Below are positions 1 through 5,881 of a DNA stretch of 8,883 nucleotides, piece by piece. The stretch covers positions 1 through 8,883 of the forward strand of contig JAUWKY010000066.1 in NCBI GenBank assembly GCA_030613915.1, written 5' to 3'. Below the pieces are notes generated by a model that saw only the letters and a list, made by a program, of their open reading frames with translations, was not told the DNA's origin and searched no databases. The stretch is from Syntrophobacterales bacterium. Its GTDB lineage: Bacteria > Desulfobacterota > Syntrophobacteria > BM002. Numbering within the stretch: position 1 is the stretch's first letter; each line of letters starts with the position of its first letter. The translations under genes were made by a program, and so were the position numbers.

Positions 1-2
1 AG

Positions 3-251
3 CGTGTGGACGACGCTTTGTACTATTATCAGGAAGCTCTAGAGTACTGGAATAGTGATGAACCAGATAGGGCGATACTATCTCTCGATCAGAGCTATCA
101 AATCATTTTCAGCATTCAAGACGAGGATGATCCGGAGATCACCCAGCAAAAAGAAGACCTTCGTCTCCTCATCTCTAACGGATTCTGGAGATCTATGCCT
201 CCAGAATCCACCCCCAAATGGACCACAGCCGGGAAATGCCGCTGGCGATGA
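3..251 (+). pseudogene. mltD: N-terminal part of a frameshifted MltD-type lytic transglycosylase (5' partial)
   Basis: This frame is open from the window edge, so the gene starts outside and its signal peptide or lipobox cannot be seen. The visible residues (DDALYYYQEALEYW..., then QQKEDLRLLIS) form an acidic, helical segment of the kind that precedes the catalytic domain in deltaproteobacterial MltD-like proteins. At 177-179 the frame is lost. Continuing in this frame gives an unrelated tail ending at 251, whereas the frame two bases on reads RILEIYASR directly after the last good residues, which is what the family has here. One base is therefore missing, most simply an A in the codon at 177 (AA-CGG read as Lys-Arg). 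The GTG at 6 is unlikely to be the true start because the frame is open before it. I cannot tell whether the deletion is real or a sequencing error. Confidence 0.75.
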
Positions 252-1372
252 ACCAACATGTGGCCAGAGAGATAAAACGTTTTCAAACCAAAGAGAGAAG
301 CTTTTTCATCCAATCCTACAGGCGCTCCGGCAGGTATAGACCTTACATTGTGGAGCAAATGAGGAAAGCTGGTACCCCTGAGGACCTTTCCTGGCTTCCA
401 CTTATCGAAAGCGGTTTCAAAACCAAGGCACTTTCCAGGGCCAGGGCCCTTGGACTCTGGCAATTCATCGCCTCCACCGGCTACCGTTATGATCTCCGCC
501 GCGACCGCTGGGTGGATGAACGGATGGACCCTGAACAGTCTACCCAGGCCGCCATTGCTTACCTAAAGGTTCTTCACGGTCTTTTCGGCGACTGGACTAC
601 CGCTTTGGCAGCTTACAACTGTGGTGAGGGTAACGTGCTGCGGGTGATTCGGCAGCAGCACGTGAACTATCTAGATGATTTCTGGGATCTTTACCCGCGG
701 CTCCCACTGGAGACCGCTCGTTATGTGCCTCGTTTTCTTGCTACACTCCATATCATCAAAGATCCTGAGAAGTACGGTTTTGACGACTTGGAGCTTGATC
801 AGCCATTGATGAACGAGCAGGTGCAGGTCAACCGACAGATGCGCCTGAAAGATATTGCCCGGGTCCTGGATGTACCAGCGAAAACTCTAGAGGAGCTCAA
901 TCCATCCTTACGATATAAAGCCACCCCAAATTACCCCTTTACCCTGAATCTGCCCGCAGACACCAGCACAACGTTTCTTGCCAAGTTGGAGGAGGTTCCC
1001 CAGTGGAAACCCCCCAAGCGCGCTTACGTGGTCCACAGGGTGCGCTTCGGCGAGACCCTCTCCGGAATCGCCTTAAAGTACCGAGTGTCAGTGCGGCGTA
1101 TAGTGCACGCCAATCACCTGCGCAGTGCCAGTCGGATCCGGGCGGGCCAGCGCTTGAAGATTCCCCTCCGTGGCCAGGTTATAATGGCAAGCAGGAATCC
1201 GCCCAGAGGAACAGGATCAACCGTGCACTACCAGGTAAGAAGGGGCGACTCACTCTGGCTTATCGCCCAACGCTTCAACACCACCGTGACCAAGATCAAG
1301 GCCCTCAACGACATCCATTCCAACCTGCTTCACGCTGGTCAAGTAATCCTTGTCCAGGCGGGAAGTCGCTGA
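218..1372 (+). CDS. mltD: MltD-type membrane-bound lytic murein transglycosylase, catalytic domain plus two LysM domains (downstream part of a frameshifted gene)
   Basis: This part encodes the catalytic half of a lytic transglycosylase, which cleaves the MurNAc-GlcNAc bond of peptidoglycan in the periplasm with formation of a 1,6-anhydro ring. Counting from the ATG at 218, the GH23/SLT domain covers about residues 45-170. Its ES motif (PLIESGF) puts the catalytic Glu at residue 64, and the substrate-groove motifs GLWQFI (79-84) and AAYNCGEGN (131-139) are present. A linker of about 200-260 leads to two LysM peptidoglycan-binding domains at about 269-317 (HRVRFGETLSGIA) and 336-380 (YQVRRGDSLWLIA). 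The ATG at 218 has no Shine-Dalgarno and lies inside conserved protein. Coding similarity really begins at 179, in continuity with the out-of-frame upstream segment. If the frameshift is real, this half would not be translated with its export signal, making the gene a pseudogene. It is convergent with trkA. Family assignment is firm; MltD as subtype is likely. Confidence 0.9.
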   Translation: MDHSREMPLAMNQHVAREIKRFQTKERSFFIQSYRRSGRYRPYIVEQMRKAGTPEDLSWLPLIESGFKTKALSRARALGLWQFIASTGYRYDLRRDRWVDERMDPEQSTQAAIAYLKVLHGLFGDWTTALAAYNCGEGNVLRVIRQQHVNYLDDFWDLYPRLPLETARYVPRFLATLHIIKDPEKYGFDDLELDQPLMNEQVQVNRQMRLKDIARVLDVPAKTLEELNPSLRYKATPNYPFTLNLPADTSTTFLAKLEEVPQWKPPKRAYVVHRVRFGETLSGIALKYRVSVRRIVHANHLRSASRIRAGQRLKIPLRGQVIMASRNPPRGTGSTVHYQVRRGDSLWLIAQRFNTTVTKIKALNDIHSNLLHAGQVILVQAGSR

Positions 1373-1472
1373 ATTCGCACAGCGCATGGCGTTGTGGTGA
1401 GAAAGGGTCTTAACCCTAACGACACTCTTTATCGGAGTTAACATCCTAAGGAATCAAATAAGATTCTCCCGT

Positions 1473-1507
1473 ATAACTGACAACGGATAACTAATAACGA
1501 CTACACG
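1473..1507. repeat. Degenerate 7-bp tandem tract (consensus ATAACKR)
   Basis: Four consecutive 7-base units starting at 1473, 1480, 1487 and 1494 share the pattern A-Y/C-A-A-C-K-R, followed by a weaker fifth unit at 1501. It lies in the 183-bp gap between the convergent mltD and trkA genes. The period of seven is incompatible with coding and matches the period of the tracts around fumC. The rest of the gap shows only weak short stems and no convincing terminator. Confidence 0.6.
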
Positions 1508-1555
1508 ATCTTGCGCTGCCTGCTATCAACAGCATTGTGCCAACTCGGCGGTGAG

Positions 1556-2209
1556 CTAGGTCTCTTTAATCTTCTCCAGAGTCTCATTGGGACCCAAGAC
1601 AATGAGCGCATCGCTGTCTTTTACCTGAAAGTCAGCCCCGGGTATGAGAATCAATCCCTTTGGCAGGATCTCCTTGATCGCTAATACCTGAATGCCAAAC
1701 CTGTTAATCAGATCCAGTTCTTTCAATGTCTTACCAACATATTCCTTGGGAGGTGCCAGCTCCACGATGCTGTAGCCCTCGATAAAAGGCAGGTAGTCCA
1801 ACATATTTGGATTGTCCAATCTACTCGCGACCCCTATGGCCAGGTCTTTCTCTGGGAAAAAGATCTCACTGGCCCCGACTTTCTTTAAAATCCGGCCGTG
1901 CTCTTCACTGGTCGCCTTGGCGAGAATACTCTTTATCCCCAGCTCTTTCAGGTGCAGAGTTGCCAGGATACTCGCTTGCATTCTTGTACCAATGCAGACC
2001 ACCGCTGCATCCACTTGACTAATACCCAGGGATTCCAGTGCTTCCCGATCGGTAGCGTCAGCCACAACGGCCTGGCTGACAACATCCTTCATCTTTTGCA
2101 CTTGACTCTTACTGATATCCAAGGCGATGACCTCATGGCCTTTTTCATAGAGATAGCTTCCAAGGTAGTAGCCAAAATTACCCAGACCGATAACAGCAAA
2201 TTGTCCCAT
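1556..2209 (-). CDS. trkA: TrkA/KtrA-type potassium uptake regulatory protein (single RCK unit)
   Basis: This is the cytoplasmic, nucleotide-binding gating subunit of a potassium transporter; it forms a ring under the TrkH/KtrB membrane subunit encoded just upstream. The 217 residues contain one RCK_N Rossmann domain (about 1-125), with the dinucleotide loop GLGNFG at 8-13 and the acidic residue D31 ending the second strand (VIALDIS), both typical of NAD(H)/ATP-binding RCK domains. An RCK_C (TrkA_C) domain follows at about 141-217. With only one RCK unit it resembles KtrA rather than the tandem, roughly 458-residue E. coli TrkA. The ATG at 2207-2209 is preceded by AAGGA (2216-2220) six bases away, a good ribosome binding site. 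That site directly abuts the hairpin element at 2221-2404. TrkA_C domains of some relatives bind c-di-AMP; whether this one does cannot be read from the sequence. Confidence 0.93.
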   Translation of the reverse strand: MGQFAVIGLGNFGYYLGSYLYEKGHEVIALDISKSQVQKMKDVVSQAVVADATDREALESLGISQVDAAVVCIGTRMQASILATLHLKELGIKSILAKATSEEHGRILKKVGASEIFFPEKDLAIGVASRLDNPNMLDYLPFIEGYSIVELAPPKEYVGKTLKELDLINRFGIQVLAIKEILPKGLILIPGADFQVKDSDALIVLGPNETLEKIKET

Positions 2210-2220
2210 GATGCATCCTT

Positions 2221-2404
2221 TAGCCCGGTTATTTCATGAATCACTTGCTGCGACCACGGATATGGACATCCTTCCGGGCGTCCTCGGGTGTCGGCCCCTG
2301 CGACGTACCGTTCAGGTACGCCTCGAAGCCAACACCCTGTGGTTGCCCGGTGGCACACCCATCTTCGTGGTCTCGCGACAGCAATTCATGAAATAACCGG
2401 GCTA
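2221..2404. mobile_element. MITE-like long palindromic element between trkH and trkA
   Basis: The ends are a perfect 20-bp inverted repeat: tagcccggttatttcatgaa at 2221-2240 and its exact reverse complement at 2385-2404. Complementarity continues inward with small bulges: 2245-2250 with 2379-2384, 2252-2258 with 2366-2372, 2274-2279 with 2345-2350, 2286-2291 with 2332-2337. The apex is a stem cgtacc/ggtacg (2304-2309 with 2315-2320) around a 5-base loop. The whole 184 bp can thus fold as one hairpin. It encodes no plausible protein. Removing it leaves about 59 bp between trkH and trkA, more usual for such a pair. A target duplication is not clear: TA occurs at both edges but is part of the inverted repeat itself. 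A non-autonomous transposable element or a dispersed palindromic repeat is the best reading; a structured RNA element is the alternative. Confidence 0.7.
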
Positions 2405-2452
2405 GCAAATTTTTGTTGGAGCGCTGCAATGGTTTGCAACATTAGGGTCGAC

Positions 2453-3835
2453 TCAACCAATCATGACATTCTCCTCTGCATACTGGATCGTGGACCGGGG
2501 CTCCCTTCCGCTCAAAGCCACAGCTATGGAGAGCGGACCCAATCGCCCGACAAACATCACCACAACCAGGATCAACTTGCCCAAAGTGCTCAGCTTTGAG
2601 GTCACCCCTACACTGAGCCCCACAGTGGCAAAAGCAGAGACCACCTCGAAGAGAAGTTCAAGGAAAAGTCCCCTGCTCTCTGCGTGGATAGTGGTCCCCA
2701 ATTCACTTACGGTTAGAGCCATGGTGGCAGCATAGATAACTATTACGGCCACAACCAACACGGAGATAGCTCGTCCAACGGTTTCAGCTGTTAAAGTACG
2801 GCGGAAAATACTCGTCGTTTCCTCACCCCGAAGCCGTGACCGACTGAGGGCAAAAAGAACCCCCAAGGTGTTGACTTTGATGCCGCCCCCTGTGGATCCT
2901 GAAGCGGCTCCAATGAACATGAGCAGGATGGTAAAAAGCAAGGTGACATTTGCCATCTTGCCAAAATCTAAGGTATTGAACCCCGCAGTCCTGGCGGTCA
3001 CTGATTGAAAGAAGGCAGCCATTACCTTCGCCGGCAAAGAAAGCCCTGCCATGGAGTTGTTCCACTCATAGAGCAGGAAGCCCAGAGTGCCGACTGTCAA
3101 CAGGAGAGCAGTGAGCGTCAGCACCAGCTTGGAGTGAACTGAAAGGCGCCGGGCCCGGCCCGCCTTGCGGGATCTGAACAATACCCTTTTCAACTCCAGC
3201 ATCACCAGGAATCCAATACCACCACAGATGATCAACAACGCCACAGTCAGACTCACCAACGGATCACCACTGAAATCCATAAGACTCTGAGAATAGAGGC
3301 CAAAACCGGCATTACAAAAGGCGCTTATCGCATGGAAAACGGCGAAGTAGAGAGCCCTGCTCGGGTTGTACATCCCGGAAAAGCGAAGGAACAGCAAAGC
3401 GGCCCCCGCCGCCTCCAGCACCAGGGTGAATATCACCACGTGCAGAACCAGGGAAGGAAGTCTTGTGTCCGGCCTGTGGGTGAAGGTGTCTTGGATGACA
3501 CTGCGCTGTATAAAAGAAAATCTGCCGGTCATGAGCATTATGAGCACGGTGGAAAAAGTCATTATGCCCAGTCCGCCACACTGGATGAGTACCAGTACGA
3601 CCCACTGACCGAAGAGGCTCAGCCGGCTACCAGTATCAACCACCACCAGACCGGTAACACACGTTGCCGATGTTGCGGTAAACAGGGCATCCACCGGTGC
3701 AAGCCGCGGTCCATTGGCCGCAGCCGGGAGCATCAACAATATGGTGCCAATTATGATCAGGAGCGCAAAGCTGAGGAGCGGCAGGTTGACTGGGGTGATA
3801 AAGCGGCTCCTTTTGGGGCTCAGAAAACTCGCCAT
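2453..3835 (-). CDS. trkH: TrkH/KtrB-family potassium uptake membrane subunit
   Basis: This is the integral membrane, ion-conducting subunit of the potassium transporter gated by the TrkA protein encoded downstream. The 460 residues show the fourfold M1-P-M2 architecture of the superfamily. The four selectivity-filter loops are TCVTGL (58-63), CNAGFGL (174-180), TARTAGFNT (280-288) and ATVGLS (403-408), each keeping the conserved filter glycine. The gating loop in the third repeat (GASGSTGGGIK, 309-319) and the conserved Arg of the last transmembrane helix (VGRLGPL, R431) are intact, so the protein should be functional. Length lies between KtrB (about 450) and E. coli TrkH (483). The ATG at 3835 has only a weak purine-rich GAGAG about 12 bases upstream. 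The gene is the first of the trkHA pair and is separated from trkA by 243 bp because of the inserted palindrome. Confidence 0.94.
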   Translation of the reverse strand: MASFLSPKRSRFITPVNLPLLSFALLIIIGTILLMLPAAANGPRLAPVDALFTATSATCVTGLVVVDTGSRLSLFGQWVVLVLIQCGGLGIMTFSTVLIMLMTGRFSFIQRSVIQDTFTHRPDTRLPSLVLHVVIFTLVLEAAGAALLFLRFSGMYNPSRALYFAVFHAISAFCNAGFGLYSQSLMDFSGDPLVSLTVALLIICGGIGFLVMLELKRVLFRSRKAGRARRLSVHSKLVLTLTALLLTVGTLGFLLYEWNNSMAGLSLPAKVMAAFFQSVTARTAGFNTLDFGKMANVTLLFTILLMFIGAASGSTGGGIKVNTLGVLFALSRSRLRGEETTSIFRRTLTAETVGRAISVLVVAVIVIYAATMALTVSELGTTIHAESRGLFLELLFEVVSAFATVGLSVGVTSKLSTLGKLILVVVMFVGRLGPLSIAVALSGREPRSTIQYAEENVMIG

Positions 3836-3929
3836 TGATTTTGATCTCTCACAGAGTCAAGGTACCGCTCGCCTGCTGCCGGCTCTACTCGAAGGGTGAG
3901 TTCAGGCACCAATACCATCATTCCGCAAT

Positions 3930-3944
3930 CCCGACTACGTCGGG
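3930..3944 (-). terminator. Possible terminator hairpin downstream of the unknown operon
   Basis: cccgac (3930-3935), a 3-base loop and gtcggg (3939-3944) form a perfect 6-bp GC-rich stem 12 bases past the stop codon of the 362-residue gene in the direction of transcription. A 10-bp palindrome cggatatccg (3945-3954) lies immediately before it. No U-run follows on the transcribed strand, so a classical intrinsic terminator is not established. Confidence 0.3.
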
Positions 3945-3947
3945 CGG

Positions 3948-3961
3948 ATATCCGGGCTAAA
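3948..3961 (-). repeat. Partial copy of the palindromic element's terminal motif
   Basis: On the minus strand this reads tttagcccggatat, which matches 13 of 14 bases of the left end and flank of the palindromic element (tttagcccggttat at 2219-2232). It covers the TAG stop codon of the 362-residue gene (3957-3959). No matching partner arm is seen in the next 120 bp, so it is at most a solitary or eroded end. A chance match cannot be excluded. Confidence 0.3.
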
Positions 3962-5045
3962 TCAGATCGGCATCTCCAAAGTCGGGAGTGTAGATGGTGC
4001 TGTAGGGCACTGGGTAAATGTCGTTATGACCGGGGAGAGGAACAAGCAGCTGATCGCTCACGGTCAGCCACTGGAAATCTGGCCTCAGTTCCCTCAACTT
4101 GCCATCTTCGGGCGGCTTTGAATGGATGGTGTTGCGATAGACCACTTGAAACACTCCCACCCCAAAGTCATCCTGAACGTCGATAAGAAAGCGTTCCACG
4201 AAATTGTCAAACTTCATACGGTTCTCCGAGGCCAAACGGGAGATTTCATCGGTGGGCAGCTTGACCAATACGTATCTGGTTACTCCACGCTCACTGAGAC
4301 GGGCAAGCGTGCGTGATTCGGAACTGGCAACGTAGACCGTGGAGATGAATTCCATTTTCTTGAGAAACTGCGCCGCCACCACCGCAGCGGTGCGACGACC
4401 TCCCACTGCATAGTGAAAGCCGTAATTCTCAAAAAGCTTGTTGTTCAGATTTTCAGCGTACTTCTCGTCTATCTCGTAAAGATCTTTGGCAATGTAACGC
4501 AGCTGCTGGGCCATCTCTTCGGTAGCGTTGTCAATGGGCCAGTCAATCTTCACATGGAAGTGAGTCATGGCATAGCGGGTTCTGGTCCTGATGGTGGGAT
4601 CTTTCTGAATCAACAGGGCGTAGTCTACCGGCAGTAGGTCCAGCACCAGATTCTCAAAATCCGGGTTTTCGAAGTAGCGCAAGTTTTTGGTGTACTTTTT
4701 GTGCAGTTGAATGTAGGCCAGCTCAGCGACTCCTTCTTTGGTAACCTTATTGGAATCGAAAAAGCGGATATATTTTTTGTACCAACCCGGAATGGTTCCT
4801 TCGCAAAACATGACAAGAAAGTGATTGTGATAAATGTGCTCTTTCGCCACCACCCGAGCCCGGGGTTTGAGCTCTCGTTTTGGCACGAATGGGTAAGGTT
4901 CTCCAGCCTCGCAGAAGTTCCAGTATGAGTCGATGAGAGCATACTGTAGCAGGTACATATCCATTTGGTCTCTTAGTACCTCGTACACAGATCGCCGCAA
5001 TCGATCTTGCAGGCTCAGCTGAAACCGATAGGGCCAAGTTGGCAT
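3957..5045 (-). CDS. Protein of unknown function, 362 aa, second gene of a two-gene operon
   Basis: I do not recognise this family. The protein is soluble in appearance, with no signal peptide and no membrane segment. The N-terminal third is rich in aromatic residues (for example WPYRFQL at 4-10, YPFVPKREL at 51-59, HIYHNHF at 70-76). A middle helical, charged region runs about 170-205 (TEEMAQQLRYIAKDLYEIDEKY). A stretch at 215-270 (GGRRTAAVVAAQFLKKM, then STVYVASSESRTLARL) has alternating hydrophobic strands and helices that could be an alpha/beta fold; this is a guess. The C-terminus is Pro/Tyr rich. Translation is well supported: AAAGGAG at 5053-5059 lies seven bases before the ATG at 5045 and overlaps the TAA stop of the upstream gene (5058-5060), so the two are probably translationally coupled. 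No catalytic motif is evident. Confidence 0.85.
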   Translation of the reverse strand: MPTWPYRFQLSLQDRLRRSVYEVLRDQMDMYLLQYALIDSYWNFCEAGEPYPFVPKRELKPRARVVAKEHIYHNHFLVMFCEGTIPGWYKKYIRFFDSNKVTKEGVAELAYIQLHKKYTKNLRYFENPDFENLVLDLLPVDYALLIQKDPTIRTRTRYAMTHFHVKIDWPIDNATEEMAQQLRYIAKDLYEIDEKYAENLNNKLFENYGFHYAVGGRRTAAVVAAQFLKKMEFISTVYVASSESRTLARLSERGVTRYVLVKLPTDEISRLASENRMKFDNFVERFLIDVQDDFGVGVFQVVYRNTIHSKPPEDGKLRELRPDFQWLTVSDQLLVPLPGHNDIYPVPYSTIYTPDFGDADLI

Positions 5046-5052
5046 TCTCGCA

Positions 5053-5060
5053 CTCCTTTA
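5053..5060 (-). promoter_or_regulatory. Ribosome binding site overlapping the upstream stop codon
   Basis: Minus-strand TAAAGGAG combines the TAA stop of the 201-residue gene with an AAAGGAG Shine-Dalgarno for the 362-residue gene, seven bases before its ATG. It fixes that start and argues for coupled translation of the two genes. Confidence 0.75.
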
Positions 5061-5663
5061 AGCTGGTTCGTCAACCATTCTCTGGGGCAGATAGAAGACA
5101 TATTCGGAGGCTAGCAGATCAAACTGCACCCTGGTCTCATGTTCCACTCTTTCATAGAGAACCTTCAGGGTGTCAGCTTGCTGGATTCGAGCAAAGAAAT
5201 CACTACGGCGATAAAAGTTCGGATGCAAGGGCAAGAGGAACTGGCTGGAGTCCCCTTTCCAGGAGAAATTGAGACTGTGCCGTAAATCCATTATGGTCTT
5301 GTAGACTCTGCGCAACAAGTCGGTACGCAACAGCGGCGAGGAGCTGTTGACCACACATTCCATGAGACCTGCCAGCTGGTAAAACTCCCTGGCTCGCTCC
5401 TCACTTTCCCTCCACCGGTAAAGTCCCATCACCGTGTAGTCGCAGCCACTCACCAAACTGAAGTGTTCGGGAACAAAGCTGAGATGGCTGTGGCCGTTGT
5501 TAATGGCCTGATGCCGATGGCTCTGGTATTTCTCCGCCTCGCTCCGGAGGCACTGCAATATCTGCCCTTGACGCCAGTCACCGCGGCGAAACTCCAGGGG
5601 TTTACGACAAATAAGGTTGTCGTCACCCTTGCGGCCGTTGCCAAACTGAATGATTTTTGCCAT
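5058..5663 (-). CDS. Protein of unknown function, 201 aa, first gene of a two-gene operon
   Basis: I do not recognise this family. It is a soluble, fairly basic protein with no signal peptide or membrane segment. Visible traits are a short Gly/Arg/Asp N-terminus (FGNGRKGDD), a His-rich segment at about 49-60 (HRHQAINNGHSH), four cysteines (19, 38, 73, 102) with no metal-site spacing, and a helical C-terminal half with many aromatic residues. The ATG at 5661-5663 has no clear Shine-Dalgarno (GAACCG is the nearest purine run), so a different start is possible. However, the ATG is followed directly by the basic and hydrophobic residues MAKIIQFG and no better in-frame start is visible. It ends 12 bases before the 362-residue gene and shares its stop/ribosome-binding overlap, so the two proteins probably work together. 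An inverted repeat just upstream may be an operator. Confidence 0.8.
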   Translation of the reverse strand: MAKIIQFGNGRKGDDNLICRKPLEFRRGDWRQGQILQCLRSEAEKYQSHRHQAINNGHSHLSFVPEHFSLVSGCDYTVMGLYRWRESEERAREFYQLAGLMECVVNSSSPLLRTDLLRRVYKTIMDLRHSLNFSWKGDSSQFLLPLHPNFYRRSDFFARIQQADTLKVLYERVEHETRVQFDLLASEYVFYLPQRMVDEPA

Positions 5664-5675
5664 CGGTTCAATATA

Positions 5676-5707
5676 TTGTCTGGTTACAAAGGCACTATAT
5701 CAGACAA
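5676..5707 (-). promoter_or_regulatory. Inverted repeat upstream of the unknown operon, possible operator
   Basis: ttgtctg (5676-5682) and its exact reverse complement cagacaa (5701-5707) are separated by 18 bases, with half-site centres 25 bases apart. The pair lies 13-44 bases upstream of the start of the 201-residue gene, and an AT-rich stretch (tatatt) lies between it and the gene. The position fits an operator or promoter-proximal site, but two 7-bp arms alone are weak evidence and no clear -35/-10 pair was found. Confidence 0.3.
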
Positions 5708-5754
5708 CATCCTTAAGCACAAAAACATTGATCATCTGGCATTAAGCAATGCTC

Positions 5755-5782
5755 GTTTATCATTTCACATTTGTCATTCTTC
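5755..5782. repeat. Degenerate 7-bp tandem tract (consensus ATTTSWC)
   Basis: Four units starting at 5755, 5762, 5769 and 5776 follow the pattern R-T-T-Y-N-W/K-C; on the minus strand they read like GACAAAT/GTGAAAT. It is joined without a gap to the 8-bp tract that follows and is part of the 206-bp gap between fumC and the unknown operon. Confidence 0.55.
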
Positions 5783-5822
5783 GCCGCGTCGCCACGTCGC
5801 CGTGTCACCGCGTCGTTCACTC
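5783..5822. repeat. Degenerate 8-bp tandem tract (consensus RCCRYGTC)
   Basis: Units starting at 5783, 5791, 5799 and 5807 are GC-rich variants of gccgcgtc differing by one or two mostly transition changes; a weaker fifth unit follows at 5815. The period is eight, unlike the seven-base tracts on either side. Confidence 0.65.
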
Positions 5823-5839
5823 TTGTCCGTTTCCCTCCT

Positions 5840-5881
5840 GCCGAGTGCTTGCTGCCCACTGCTCACTGCCTACTGTTTACT
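5840..5881. repeat. Degenerate 7-bp tandem tract (consensus GCYYACT) overlapping the end of fumC
   Basis: Six contiguous units start at 5840, 5847, 5854, 5861, 5868 and 5875; the four from 5854 onward are close to GCYYACT and the first two are more diverged. On the minus strand the unit reads AGTRRGC. The tract runs into the fumC reading frame and supplies the last codons and the TAG stop (5870-5872). Confidence 0.7.

Noticed and set aside
6..251. GTG at 6 as the start of a separate 81-residue gene
   Set aside because: The frame is open before 6 and its content continues into the transglycosylase after a one-base shift; the tail after 177 is nonsense sequence.
1404..1417. agggt/accct hairpin as terminator for mltD
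   Set aside because: Only five base pairs with a 4-base loop and no following T-run on either strand.
2210..2220. Target-site duplication for the palindromic element
   Set aside because: Flanks 2211-2220 and 2405-2414 share no direct repeat; the TA at each edge is already part of the inverted repeat, so it proves nothing.
2208..2429. Short reading frames on both strands across the palindromic element (about 62 residues each)
   Set aside because: They arise from the palindrome itself: both strands give similar reading frames, there is no ribosome binding site, and the composition is not protein-like.
2405..2452. Stem tgcaa/ttgca (2425-2438) after trkH as a terminator
   Set aside because: The stem is five weak pairs without a U-tract, and trkA is expected to be co-transcribed with trkH.
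5739..5752. gcatt/aatgc hairpin as fumC terminator
   Set aside because: It is a 5-bp AT-rich stem about 120 bases after the stop; the T-run on the transcribed strand comes too far behind it.
5755..5881. CRISPR-like array
   Set aside because: Units are 7-8 bases, contiguous and degenerate, with no constant repeat separated by unique spacers, and no cas genes are nearby.
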